Source: JBDUDR01 sp040002845
GTDB lineage: Bacteria > Actinomycetota > Actinomycetes > Propionibacteriales > Nocardioidaceae
NCBI GenBank assembly: GCA_040002845.1
Contig: JBDUDR010000010.1
Coordinates: forward strand, 1-41,068
Direction: 5' to 3'
DNA: 41,068 nt
In this document: piece after piece, positions 20,396 to 28,428 of the stretch
How the letters are laid out: the number at the start of each line of letters is the position of its first letter
Position numbering within the stretch: the first letter of the stretch is position 1
The notes under the pieces: model-generated
The model's database searches: none
What the model was told of the DNA's origin: nothing
The model's input: only the letters and a program-made list of their open reading frames with translations
Position numbers and translations under genes: made by a program

Positions 20396-20946
20396 TGGCT
20401 GGCCTGCTGGTTGCTCTGGTGGTTGTCCTGGTGGCCCGCCTGCTGGCTGGTGTGGTGGCCCTGCTGGTTGGTGTGCTGAACTCCTGGGTTCGCGGGCGCG
20501 TCCGGGACCCCGTGACCGGTGGGAACGGTGAGCTGCGGACCGGTGCCCGCCGTTGCCGGCCGGGGGTCGCCCAACACAGATCCGTCACCGAGATCGATGA
20601 ACGCGGGGTTGGTGTTGGGCACCATGCCCAGGCTCTGCGCCTCGCGCGCAAGTCGTTGCGGGTCCCGCAGCGCGGCGACCTTGAGCCGCAGATCCTCCTG
20701 CTTGGTAGCCAAGCCGTTCTGCTGGCCCTGCAGCGATGCCTCGTAGAAGGCACCCTGCTGCAGAGATGTGTTGAGCACCAGCAACCCCACCAGGCCACCG
20801 CCGAGTACAAACAGCACCAACACCACGAACGGCACCTTCGGGGTGCGCCGGACGGCGCGAGGAACCAGCGTCAACCGACCGGTCCGGCCGGAATTCGTGA
20901 CCCGGCGAGGGGATCGGGCCTTTGCCTGGCTCAGCAGGGAGCTCAC
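20392..20946 (-). CDS. ftsL: FtsL-like bitopic division protein with His/Asn/Gln-rich tail
   Basis: Position between rsmH and ftsI, a basic head, one membrane segment (about residues 38-59) and a short periplasmic coiled coil (about 65-105) identify it as the FtsL-like component that bridges FtsQ and FtsI/FtsW. It is 184 aa. After the coil comes a Pro/Gly-rich stretch, then roughly 30 residues of low complexity rich in Gln, Asn and five His at the C-terminus. The tail is encoded by CAG/CAC/CAA-type repeats at about 20395-20480. FtsL sequences diverge strongly, so the assignment rests on topology and synteny. The start is GTG, overlapping the rsmH stop. Confidence 0.82.
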   Translation of the reverse strand: MSSLLSQAKARSPRRVTNSGRTGRLTLVPRAVRRTPKVPFVVLVLFVLGGGLVGLLVLNTSLQQGAFYEASLQGQQNGLATKQEDLRLKVAALRDPQRLAREAQSLGMVPNTNPAFIDLGDGSVLGDPRPATAGTGPQLTVPTGHGVPDAPANPGVQHTNQQGHHTSQQAGHQDNHQSNQQASQ

Positions 20947-21896
20947 GCGACCTCCCGGATGCGCTCCGCGGCCCGCAGCCGAACGGATGCGGCTCTGGGA
21001 TTGGCCGCGATCTCCTGCACGCTGGCGCGCTCCGCTCCGCGAACCAGCGCACGAAGCTCGGGTTCTCGGTCCGCCGGCACCACCGGCAGATCCTCCGGGA
21101 CATTGGGCCGGGCGCGAGCCCTGATGGCCTGCTTGGCCAGCCGGTCCTCCAAGGAGTGATAGGACAGGATCACCATCCGCCCGCCGACGGCCAGGCGGTC
21201 GATGGCGGCGGGTAGTGCTCGCCTCAGCACGGCGAGCTCGTCGTTGACCTCGATGCGCAGGGCCTGGAACGTGCGCTTGGCCGGGTGCCCGCCGGATCGC
21301 CTGGCCGGAGCAGGGATCGAGTCGCGGATCAGCTCGACGAGTCGGGCGCTGGTCTCAAACGGCGCCCGAGCGCGCTCCCGCACTATCGAGTCGGCGATCC
21401 GCCGCGCGAAACGTTCCTCGCCGTACGCCCGGAGGATCCTTGCCAGGTCCTTCGCAGAGTAGGAGTTGAGGATGTCGGCCGCCGTCTGGCCGGTGGCCGA
21501 GTCCATCCGCATGTCGAGCGGCGCGTCCTCGGCATACGCGAAGCCCCGGATGCGCACATCGATCTGTAGCGAGGAGACGCCGAGGTCGAACAGCACCCCG
21601 TCCACCGGTCCGTACCCGAGCCCCGAGAGCACCTCGCCGAGCCGGTCGAAGACCGCATGCACTACGGTCACTCGCTCGGCGAAGTCCTGCAGCCGGGTCC
21701 GAGCCATCGACAGCGCCTCGGCGTCGCGGTCCAGCCCCACGACGTGGGCCTCGGGACAACGCCGCAGCAACGCCTCGGCATGGCCACCGAGACCGAGGGT
21801 CGCGTCCACCAGGACCGATCCCGGGCGAACCAGGGCCGGGGCGAACAGGGCAACAACCCGGTCCACCAGCACCGGTATGTGGCGGGCGGTGGACAT
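20943..21896 (-). CDS. rsmH: 16S rRNA (cytosine-1402-N4)-methyltransferase RsmH
   Basis: RsmH (formerly MraW) methylates N4 of C1402 in the decoding centre of 16S rRNA, using SAM. The 317-aa protein is typical: HIPVLVDRVV at the N-terminus, the SAM motif DATLGLGGHAEALL (about 31-44), GLDRDAEAL, the FDLGVSSLQID motif, the inserted helical domain ending in HPAKRTFQALRIEVN, and ILSYHSLEDR. The ATG is at 21896. It is 7 nt downstream of a short membrane ORF and starts the chain of overlapping dcw genes. Confidence 0.97.
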   Translation of the reverse strand: MSTARHIPVLVDRVVALFAPALVRPGSVLVDATLGLGGHAEALLRRCPEAHVVGLDRDAEALSMARTRLQDFAERVTVVHAVFDRLGEVLSGLGYGPVDGVLFDLGVSSLQIDVRIRGFAYAEDAPLDMRMDSATGQTAADILNSYSAKDLARILRAYGEERFARRIADSIVRERARAPFETSARLVELIRDSIPAPARRSGGHPAKRTFQALRIEVNDELAVLRRALPAAIDRLAVGGRMVILSYHSLEDRLAKQAIRARARPNVPEDLPVVPADREPELRALVRGAERASVQEIAANPRAASVRLRAAERIREVA

Positions 21897-21903
21897 CTCG
21901 GCC

Positions 21904-22077
21904 TCAACCAGCCAACCGCGTCAGTGCGCTCAAGACCAGCGCCATCGCTACCGAGACGGTTGCCGATGCGGCTGCTGAGAACACGACAACGCCGAGCCCA
22001 TCCCGCAGGTCCTCGCGGAGGCGCCTGGCCGGACGTTCGCAGTCGTCTGGGCGCACCGGTGTTCGGCTGACGTTCAT
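21904..22077 (-). CDS. Small single-pass membrane protein between mraZ and rsmH
   Basis: This is a 57-aa frame starting with ATG 22077 (MNVSRTPVRPDDCERPARRL), with GAGGGG 5 nt upstream, a strong ribosome site. The N-terminal half is charged. The C-terminal half is a hydrophobic helix (about residues 30-53, Ala/Val/Leu-rich) ending in TRLAG. A longer in-frame start at 22203 is less plausible because it lacks a better ribosome site. I recognise no family. It ends 7 nt before rsmH, so it is probably cotranscribed. By position it could be a small divisome-associated membrane protein, but nothing in the sequence shows function. Confidence 0.6.
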   Translation of the reverse strand: MNVSRTPVRPDDCERPARRLREDLRDGLGVVVFSAAASATVSVAMALVLSALTRLAG

Positions 22078-22293
22078 CTCGACCCCTCGTGAGCCCCGGA
22101 CACCCGGAGCTTGTCGTGACTGCGTGTTGGCTGGTGCTGGCTGGCCGGTTGACCCTCGTGCGGCCAGGTCTCCGCCCGCTAGCCGAGGCGCTTGGTCTGG
22201 CACCGGGGAAGGTGTGTCAGAACGTGCGAGACAGCGGACGGGAGACCTCGTCGCACGAGGTCGGCAGTGTCATAAGCAGTGTCATAAGCAGAG
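22078..22293 (-). ncRNA. Structured mraZ-rsmH spacer, possible cis-acting RNA
   Basis: This 216-nt spacer is long for a cluster that is otherwise tightly packed. Immediately after mraZ come two tandem 12-bp repeats (22265-22288), then a perfect 8-bp hairpin with a 3-nt loop (22244-22262, arms GACCTCGT and ACGAGGTC). No U-run follows, so an intrinsic terminator is unlikely. A conserved mraW RNA motif has been reported upstream of this gene in actinobacteria. Position matches, but I cannot verify the consensus. Confidence 0.4.
22265..22288. repeat. Two tandem 12-bp repeats after mraZ
   Basis: cagtgtcataag occurs at 22265-22276 and again at 22277-22288, followed by a degenerate third start (cagagtcag). 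The repeat begins 6 nt beyond the mraZ stop codon. Confidence 0.85.
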
Positions 22294-22725
22294 TCAGATA
22301 ACCCCCGGAAGCACCTCCTCGCTGAGATCGGAGAACGCGGCTTCCTGCTGGTTCGAGTAGTCGGTCCAGGACTGTGCGTCCCAGATCTCCAGCCGATTCA
22401 TGGCGCCGATCACGATGCAGTCCCGGCTCAGTCCGGCGTACCCCCGCAGCAAGGGCGGAATAGTGACGCGCCCCTGCTTGTCGGGTGTCTCGTCGGAGGC
22501 CCCGGCGAACATCATGCGCATGAAGTCCCGGACCCGCTTGTTGGTCACCGGTGTTTGAGCCATCTGCCCGGTGAGGTTGACGAACTCGGCCATCGGCCAC
22601 ACGTAGAGGCAACGCTCCTGTCCTCTCGTGATCACCAGACCCTCCAGGAGCTCGTCGCGGAACTTGGCCGGCAGGAAGAGCCGGCCCTTGTCGTCCAGCC
22701 GAGGGGCGTGGGTGCCGAGGAACAT
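22294..22725 (-). CDS. mraZ: Transcriptional regulator MraZ
   Basis: MraZ is a DNA-binding protein with two SpoVT/AbrB-like repeats that autoregulates the dcw cluster. I start at ATG 22725 (MFLGTHAPRLDDKGRLFLPAKF), giving 143 aa, the family length. The longer frame to 22773 would run through the MraZ boxes. The two conserved repeats are DDKGRLFLPAKFRD near residues 10-23 and DKQGRVTIPPLLR near 80-92. It is the first gene of the dcw cluster and is divergent from moxR, about 500 bp away. Confidence 0.95.
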   Translation of the reverse strand: MFLGTHAPRLDDKGRLFLPAKFRDELLEGLVITRGQERCLYVWPMAEFVNLTGQMAQTPVTNKRVRDFMRMMFAGASDETPDKQGRVTIPPLLRGYAGLSRDCIVIGAMNRLEIWDAQSWTDYSNQQEAAFSDLSEEVLPGVI

Positions 22726-22742
22726 CGACGGCTCACCACCTC

Positions 22743-22782
22743 TCGTCCTCCATTGCGCGCCACTGTACCCCACTATCCACCA
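22743..22782 (-). promoter_or_regulatory. MraZ box: four TGGNG repeats at 10-bp spacing
   Basis: Reading toward mraZ, TGGTG, TGGGG, TGGCG and TGGAG begin at 22782, 22772, 22762 and 22752, exactly one helical turn apart with 5-nt spacers. In E. coli MraZ binds TGGGN direct repeats with 5-nt spacers. The array ends 18 nt before the mraZ start codon, so binding would block transcription of the whole cluster. Confidence 0.8.
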
Positions 22783-23224
22783 CCGTAAACCAGATTGTGC
22801 GCATGTTGCGAGACATTTCGTGGGCAGCGGTATGGGCGGTCGGTCCTAGGGACCCAGGTCAGGGCAGTCGCGTCGACATGTGGTGCGGAGTGGAGCGAGA
22901 TCGCGAGTGGACGGGAGTCTGCGCACGGCAAGGACCAGTCCTGTCATGAAGCGGCACCAAGGACTGCCCTGCCGCGGTCGAGCGTCGGCGCCGTTCCCGC
23001 GTTAGCATCGATAGGGCTGAACGTCATCACATCGTTATGCGATCGACGCCCCCAGCGGCCTCGGCGGTTGTCACGATCTCCTAGCACGGTCGGCACTTCG
23101 GTCGGGGAGGGTGGCGCCCGCCACGAAGGGGGCGGCGCTCAGTCATGACCGGCGTGAAGGGTCCCGCCCAGCGCGGGGGGTCACGAAAGGTCGCAGATCG
23201 CGACCTTCGGGGACTGGAGGAAAC
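22783..23224. other. mraZ-moxR divergent region with structured moxR leader
   Basis: No gene is evident. The mraZ promoter must lie at its left end, but no clean -35/-10 pair is visible. Toward moxR, TAGCAT at 23003-23008 is a possible -10, which would leave a leader of about 200 nt. That leader contains a GTGGCG/CGCCAC dyad (23111-23124), the palindrome GTCATGAC (23142-23149), and a perfect 8-bp hairpin (23187-23207) just before the moxR ribosome site. Confidence 0.5.
23187..23207 (+). promoter_or_regulatory. Hairpin in the moxR leader next to the ribosome site
   Basis: AAGGTCGC (23187-23194) and GCGACCTT (23200-23207) form a perfect 8-bp stem with an AGATC loop. It ends 8 nt before the GGAGG at 23216-23220 that serves moxR. 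It could modulate translation or protect the 5' end. No U-tract is present. Confidence 0.45.
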
Positions 23225-24235
23225 GTGACAACCGAAGCCACACTCGGCACCGGCGGTGCGGCCGAACCCGCCACTGACCTGGCGACGTTGGCAGATGTGT
23301 CCGAGCGGGTGACGACCGCCGTCGAGCGGGTCATCGAGGGCAAGCCCGAAGTCGTTCGCACTGCCTTCACAGTGCTGCTCGCCGAGGGCCACCTGTTGAT
23401 CGAGGACGTTCCCGGTGTGGGAAAGACGATGCTCGCGAAGGCGTTGGCCAGATCCATCGACTGCACCGTCCGGCGGATCCAGTTCACCCCCGACCTGCTG
23501 CCCTCGGACGTGACGGGCGTGTCCGTCTACAACCAGGAGACTCGTGCGTTCGAGTTCCGGCCGGGTGGAGTGTTCGCAAACATCGTCGTCGGGGACGAGA
23601 TCAACCGTGCGTCACCCAAGACGCAATCGGCCCTCCTGGAGAGCATGGAAGAGGCTCAGGTCACCGTCGACGGCACGACATACGAGCTTTCGTCACCGTT
23701 CATGGTGATAGCCACCCAGAACCCGATCGAGATGGAGGGCACGTACCCCCTTCCCGAGGCTCAGCGCGACCGGTTCATGGCCAGGGTCTCGATGGGTTAC
23801 CCGGTGGCCAGCGCCGAGATCGCGATGATCGATATCCATGCCAGGTCCAACCCACTGGACGACCTCGAGCCGGTGACGGACGCCGGCGAGATTATGAAGA
23901 TGGTCGGCGTGGTCAAGTCGGTCTACGTGTCCGGCGCCGTGCAGCAGTACGCCGTGGCGCTGGCCGCCGCGACCCGGCAGACCTCCGAGCTGCGGCTGGG
24001 AGCCTCCCCGCGCGCCACCCTCCACCTGATCCGCGCAGCTCGGGCCCGGGCGGCCCTCGACAGCCGTGACTTCGTGCTCCCCGATGACGTAGAGGCCCTG
24101 GTCCAGCCCGTCCTCGCCCACCGCCTGCTGCCGGCCACCGAGGCCCAGATCAGCGGGCGTTCGCTCGGTCAGATCCTTGGCGACATCGTGCGCAACGTAC
24201 CCATGCCACAGGTGCGCGCCGCGGTCGAGAGCTGA
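23225..24235 (+). CDS. MoxR family AAA+ ATPase
   Basis: This cytoplasmic AAA+ ATPase is thought to act as a chaperone, typically encoded beside DUF58 proteins. The GTG at 23225 has GGAGG 4 nt upstream, giving 336 aa. The longer frame to 23111 reads the structured leader. Walker A is VPGVGKT (about 62-68), Walker B is in VVGDEINRA, and family motifs RIQFTPDLLPSDVTG, ATQNPIEMEGTYPLPEAQRDRF and GASPRATLHL are present. It is 12 nt upstream of the DUF58 gene. MoxR-DUF58-transglutaminase operons beside mraZ are common in actinobacteria. The client protein is unknown. Confidence 0.94.
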   Translation: MTTEATLGTGGAAEPATDLATLADVSERVTTAVERVIEGKPEVVRTAFTVLLAEGHLLIEDVPGVGKTMLAKALARSIDCTVRRIQFTPDLLPSDVTGVSVYNQETRAFEFRPGGVFANIVVGDEINRASPKTQSALLESMEEAQVTVDGTTYELSSPFMVIATQNPIEMEGTYPLPEAQRDRFMARVSMGYPVASAEIAMIDIHARSNPLDDLEPVTDAGEIMKMVGVVKSVYVSGAVQQYAVALAAATRQTSELRLGASPRATLHLIRAARARAALDSRDFVLPDDVEALVQPVLAHRLLPATEAQISGRSLGQILGDIVRNVPMPQVRAAVES

Positions 24236-24247
24236 GCGAGCCTGACC

Positions 24248-25630
24248 ATGAGGGAGTCACTCGGGGCATTGACCACCAGGGGCCGCGCTTTCCTGGCCTC
24301 AGGTGTGACGACGATCGTCTGCGCGATCCTGCTCGGGCAGGCGGACCTCGTGCGGGTCGGCGTACTCCTCACGGCCTTGCCGTTGGTAACCGTCGCGATG
24401 GTCGCCCGGGCCCGCTACCACCTCGTGTGCACGCGTTCGGTTCATCCGGCACGGGTCCCCACGGGCAGTGCATCCACCGTCACGCTGCGGCTGCAGAACG
24501 CCGGTCGGGTGCCGACGGGCGTGCTCATGCTGGAAGACCAAGTTCCTTACGTCCTTGGCAGTCGGCCTCGTTTTCTGGTCGACCAGATGGGGTCGCACTG
24601 GCACAACGAGGTCTCGTACACGGTGCGCTCCGACGTACGCGGGAGATATCAGCTCGGGCCGCTCAGCATTCGAGTCAGCGACCCGTTCAGGCTCATCGAG
24701 CTGACCCGCTCGTTCCAGACCACGACTCCCCTGACCGTGATTCCTGCCACCCATCACCTGGGATCGAGCGGCCTGAGCGGCGAATGGTCGGGGACCGGTG
24801 AGAACCGACCCCGCGCGTTCGCGGCCGCCGGCACCGAGGATGTCACCATTCGCGAATACCGCGAGGGCGACGACCTCCGCCGCGTCCACTGGCCGAGCTC
24901 GGCGCGCACCGGCGAACTGATGGTTCGCCGCGAGGAACAACCGTGGCAGAGCCGATGCACGATCCTGCTCGACACCCGCAAGTCGGCCCATCGCGGGTCT
25001 GGGCCTGCCTCCTCATTCGAGTGGGCCGTGAGTGCGACAGCCTCGATCGGCGTACATCTGGCGCAGCGTGGCTTCAACCTGCGGCTGGCCACCGACAAGG
25101 CGCGGACCGAAGAGGCCTCTGTCTGGCACGACTCGGGCGCGGGCGTGTCGGGCGAGACTGACGTGCTGCTGGACCAGCTCGCGGTTGCGAGGGCGTCGGA
25201 GTCGCGCACCCTCGACCTCGGCGATACCTCAGAGCACGGTCAGCCTGAGATGGTCGTCGCGGTCCTTGGTCTGCTCGAACCCGAGGACGTGGCGGCCCTG
25301 ACGCGGCTGCGGGGTCGAAACGGCACCGGCTTGGCGATCTTGCTGGACGCGAGCCTGTGGACCCATGACCGGTCCGACACCGTCGACGCAACCCGGCGTA
25401 CCCGCGGAGCCGCCAACGCACTGCAGCAGCATGGCTGGCACGTCACGGTGGCAGGTCCCTCCACCAAGATCGCGACCGCCTGGAAACTGGTCACCCTGCC
25501 GACCACGGTCCGGTCTGCGGGCCTGCCGTACGCCACCGAGACCGTTCTCGAGCCGACCGGGACCTCCGGGTCGACCGTGACTAGCGGGGGGCGCGTGGCG
25601 GTGCTGCGGGAAACGGGGTACGCCCCATGA
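24248..25630 (+). CDS. DUF58 domain-containing membrane protein
   Basis: This 460-aa protein has two N-terminal membrane segments (about residues 15-55), a beta-rich region, and a DUF58 domain with the diagnostic IREYREGDDLRRVHW followed by SSARTGELMVRREEQP near residues 200-240. A von Willebrand A-like fold follows, though a complete MIDAS motif is not obvious (LLDTRKS near 242). DUF58 proteins are usual partners of MoxR ATPases. Its 3' end overlaps the next gene by 4 nt (ATGA at 25627-25630), indicating one operon. Confidence 0.9.
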   Translation: MRESLGALTTRGRAFLASGVTTIVCAILLGQADLVRVGVLLTALPLVTVAMVARARYHLVCTRSVHPARVPTGSASTVTLRLQNAGRVPTGVLMLEDQVPYVLGSRPRFLVDQMGSHWHNEVSYTVRSDVRGRYQLGPLSIRVSDPFRLIELTRSFQTTTPLTVIPATHHLGSSGLSGEWSGTGENRPRAFAAAGTEDVTIREYREGDDLRRVHWPSSARTGELMVRREEQPWQSRCTILLDTRKSAHRGSGPASSFEWAVSATASIGVHLAQRGFNLRLATDKARTEEASVWHDSGAGVSGETDVLLDQLAVARASESRTLDLGDTSEHGQPEMVVAVLGLLEPEDVAALTRLRGRNGTGLAILLDASLWTHDRSDTVDATRRTRGAANALQQHGWHVTVAGPSTKIATAWKLVTLPTTVRSAGLPYATETVLEPTGTSGSTVTSGGRVAVLRETGYAP

Positions 25631-27993
25631 GCCTGCGGCTGACCGGTCAGGTACGCATCACGTTCATGGCCGCCCTAGCGACCTGGCTGGCCGCCTGGTG
25701 CCTGGGGCCCCTTGTCGACAACAAGCAGTTCGTGCTGACGTCGATCCCGTTGATCGCGTTGATAGCGGCGATCGGCGCCACACTGCGTGCCCTACGCACT
25801 CCGTGGCAGGTGATCCCGCTGGTCCAGGTGCTTGTGGTCGCCGAGCTGACGGTCGTCTTCTACGCCCACGCCCAGGCGGGCTTGGGCGTGCTGCCCAACG
25901 CAGATGTAGTGACCCGACTGTCCGACCTGTTCTCGCGCGGTGTGGACATCTCGAACCGGTACGGCCCCCCGGTGCCGACAACGCATGGGATCTCGCTGAT
26001 CTTGACGATCTCCATTGCGGCGGTCGCCATCTGCGTCGACGTGCTGGCGGTGTCGCTTGGTCGCGCCCCGCTGGCCGGACTTCCGCTGCTCGCGGTCTAC
26101 ACCGTCCCGGTGGCCACGGTCGAACACGGCGTCTCCGCCTTCGTGTTCATCCCTGGTGCAGCCGGGTTCCTGGCCCTGCTCGCGGCCGATGAACGCGAAC
26201 ACGTCAGCCGGTGGGGGAAGCAGATTGCCAGGTCCGGTCACTTGTGGAATGACCGAGATCGAGATCGGGTCGACACCAACTCTCTTGCCCAAGCGGGTCG
26301 GCGGGTCGGGTTCGCGGCCGTTGCGCTCGCCGTGGTTGTGCCGGTGCTGTTGCCGTCCCTTCCCTCCAGGCTGATCCATCACAACTCCGGCCTGGGCAAC
26401 GGCGAAGGGCCGCTCAACATCACCAACCCGATTCTCGACATGCGCCGCAATCTCGTGCGCCCGGCGGACGTCGACGAGGTGGTCGTACGCACCGACGACC
26501 CGGATCCCGGCTACCTCCGACTGACTGCGCTCGACGAGTTCAACGGCTCGACGTGGGCGCCGTCGCAGCGAGACTTCCCACTGGCCAACGCCGTCCAAGG
26601 TGGAATGCCACCTCCAACCGGACAGGCGCCGGATGTCCGCACCAAGCCACTGGTGTACAGCCTGCAGGTCTCGGAGAACTTCCAGTCATCCTGGCTACCG
26701 GCGCCCTACCCGACCACGTCGATCAGCGTGGTGGGCGACTGGAGATACGACGTCGACAACCTCGACGTGGTCAGCGCCAACCCAGACCTGACCACCGCGG
26801 GACTGAATTACTCTCTGCTGGCGGAGCAGGTGAAGCCGACAACGGCACAGCTGGAGGCGGCCGGACAAGCGCCGACCGTGATCCGCGAGAAATACACCGC
26901 CGTCCCGCTGGGGCTCCCCCCCGTCATCGCCAGCACCGCGGCGGACGTCACCCTCGAGGCAACGACGAGCTTCGAGAAGGCGGTTGCCCTGCAGGACTGG
27001 TTCCGCGACCCGGTCAACGGCTTCACATACAGCACGCGACGGGTGGCGGGCAACGGCATCGACACCATCGTGAGCTTCCTGACGAACAACCGCAGTGGCT
27101 ACTGCGAGCAGTACGCCGCCTCGATGGCCCTGATGGCACGGACCCTCGGGATCCCGGCCCGGGTGGCCGTGGGCTTCCTCAGCCCGCAACTGGACCAGGG
27201 CAGCTCGAACACCTACGTCTACAGCTCCCACGACCTGCACGCCTGGCCGGAGCTCTACTTCAGCGGCGTCGGCTGGACGCGTTTCGAGCCCACCCCCCGC
27301 GCCGGGACCACGACGCCGTCCTACACCAACGGAGTTGGGACCAACCCGGGCGGGAACGGCGGGACGGGGCCGACGTCGACACCGAGCAGCGTCGAGAAGG
27401 TCAACAAGGCAACACCGGACGCCAACTCGTCGTCGGCCAGTCGCGGCCGCTCCGGCGTCGCCGGCTCGGCGGCTTGGGTATGGATCACGACGGCGCTGAT
27501 CCTGCTCCTCGCGCTGCTCGGCCCATGGGTGGTCAGGCAGGCGATCCGGACACACCGCTGGGCAACTGCAACCACGGCGCAGGCTGCGGCCGAGGCCGCG
27601 TGGGACGACCTGCGCGACTACGCACGCGACTACGCCGTCACGTGGCCCACGACACTGACCCCACGCGGCACCGGTAGGTCGATGCTGTCGGCGCTGGGTC
27701 ACGACTCTCGGGCCGCCGCCTCCTTGAGGCCGCTGGTCAGCTTGGTGGAGCGGGCACGGTATGCACGTTCGGTGGAGACCGACGACCAGGTACGCCAGCA
27801 CGTCGAGACACTCGCCACCGTGATGCGCGACAGAGCACCGCGTCGGCGCCGACTTATGGCACTGCTGTGGCCGGCGTCGCTGCTGGCGAGCGCCTCGCGG
27901 GAGTGGGAGCGCATCCGGAGCGACCTGGAGGCGGATCGGGTAACCGGGATCGACACTGAGCCCACCGACCAACCAGTGATCTCACCCACCTGA
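25627..27993 (+). CDS. Membrane-bound transglutaminase-like protein (DUF3488/TGc type)
   Basis: This 788-aa protein has about six hydrophobic segments in the first 260 residues. A large extracytoplasmic region contains a transglutaminase-like core, followed by a low-complexity Thr/Ser/Gly stretch, one further membrane helix (about 620-640) and a cytoplasmic tail. The catalytic-type Cys is C493 in NNRSGYCEQYA and the His is H538 in HDLHAWPELYF. The core follows RVAVGF and GWTRFEPTPR, as usual for bacterial membrane TGc proteins. Substrate is unknown, but amide-bond chemistry at the envelope is plausible. It is the last gene of the moxR operon. Confidence 0.9.
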   Translation: MSLRLTGQVRITFMAALATWLAAWCLGPLVDNKQFVLTSIPLIALIAAIGATLRALRTPWQVIPLVQVLVVAELTVVFYAHAQAGLGVLPNADVVTRLSDLFSRGVDISNRYGPPVPTTHGISLILTISIAAVAICVDVLAVSLGRAPLAGLPLLAVYTVPVATVEHGVSAFVFIPGAAGFLALLAADEREHVSRWGKQIARSGHLWNDRDRDRVDTNSLAQAGRRVGFAAVALAVVVPVLLPSLPSRLIHHNSGLGNGEGPLNITNPILDMRRNLVRPADVDEVVVRTDDPDPGYLRLTALDEFNGSTWAPSQRDFPLANAVQGGMPPPTGQAPDVRTKPLVYSLQVSENFQSSWLPAPYPTTSISVVGDWRYDVDNLDVVSANPDLTTAGLNYSLLAEQVKPTTAQLEAAGQAPTVIREKYTAVPLGLPPVIASTAADVTLEATTSFEKAVALQDWFRDPVNGFTYSTRRVAGNGIDTIVSFLTNNRSGYCEQYAASMALMARTLGIPARVAVGFLSPQLDQGSSNTYVYSSHDLHAWPELYFSGVGWTRFEPTPRAGTTTPSYTNGVGTNPGGNGGTGPTSTPSSVEKVNKATPDANSSSASRGRSGVAGSAAWVWITTALILLLALLGPWVVRQAIRTHRWATATTAQAAAEAAWDDLRDYARDYAVTWPTTLTPRGTGRSMLSALGHDSRAAASLRPLVSLVERARYARSVETDDQVRQHVETLATVMRDRAPRRRRLMALLWPASLLASASREWERIRSDLEADRVTGIDTEPTDQPVISPT

Positions 27994-27998
27994 CCGGT

Positions 27999-28026
27999 GT
28001 CGAGCCGATGGACGGACGGCGTCGAC
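27999..28026. terminator. Possible shared hairpin terminator between convergent genes
   Basis: GTCGA-GCCG (27999-28007) and CGGC-GTCGAC (28017-28026) can form a stem with a small bulge between two convergent genes only 33 nt apart. No U-run is present on either strand, so termination activity is uncertain. Confidence 0.35.
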
Positions 28027-28428
28027 TCAGAAGCCGGAGTCGCGACGACGGCGCCAGCGCGCCTCCATGCGGTCCATGAACCGTTGTGAGCTACCCGAAC
28101 CAGAGCGACGGATCGGCGTCACGTTCGCGGGTCTTTTGGAGGTCATCTCCTCCGGTTCGGACCCCTTCCGCCAGTACGTCAGCGCAACGTAGGCCGAGGC
28201 CAGCATCACCACGAAACCGCCGACGCTGACCAGGGTCACGGGGACGATCACACCGATCATGAGCAATGCCAGTCCGAGGATGAAACCCAGAACGCCCGCG
28301 AGCGCACGTCGCCGGTTGCGCGAGAGCAGACGAGAGCCGCTCAGGGTCGACGCGAACTTCGGGTCGTCGGCAGCCAGCGCCCGTTCCATCTGCTCGAGCA
28401 GACGCTGTTCCTCGTCGGAGAGCGGCAC
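28027..28428 (-). CDS. DUF3040 family membrane protein
   Basis: I start at GTG 28428 (reading MPLSDEEQRLLEQMERAL), giving 133 aa, because GGAGG lies 7 nt upstream and this is the usual N-terminus of DUF3040 proteins. The longer frame to 28518 is not supported. The conserved PLSDEEQ head is followed by DDPKFASTL, a basic RNRRRA, and two adjacent membrane helices (about residues 43-90). The tail is basic and disordered, with paired Arg. The family is restricted to actinobacteria and has no established function. Confidence 0.9.
   Translation of the reverse strand: MPLSDEEQRLLEQMERALAADDPKFASTLSGSRLLSRNRRRALAGVLGFILGLALLMIGVIVPVTLVSVGGFVVMLASAYVALTYWRKGSEPEEMTSKRPANVTPIRRSGSGSSQRFMDRMEARWRRRRDSGF

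Noticed and set aside
20395..20480. Repeat-rich segment considered as a CRISPR-like or mobile repeat
   Set aside because: There are no regular repeats with spacers. It is the coding low-complexity tail of the FtsL-like protein.
22726..22773. MraZ starting at 22773
   Set aside because: The extra residues are encoded by the MraZ boxes. The family begins at MFLGTH.
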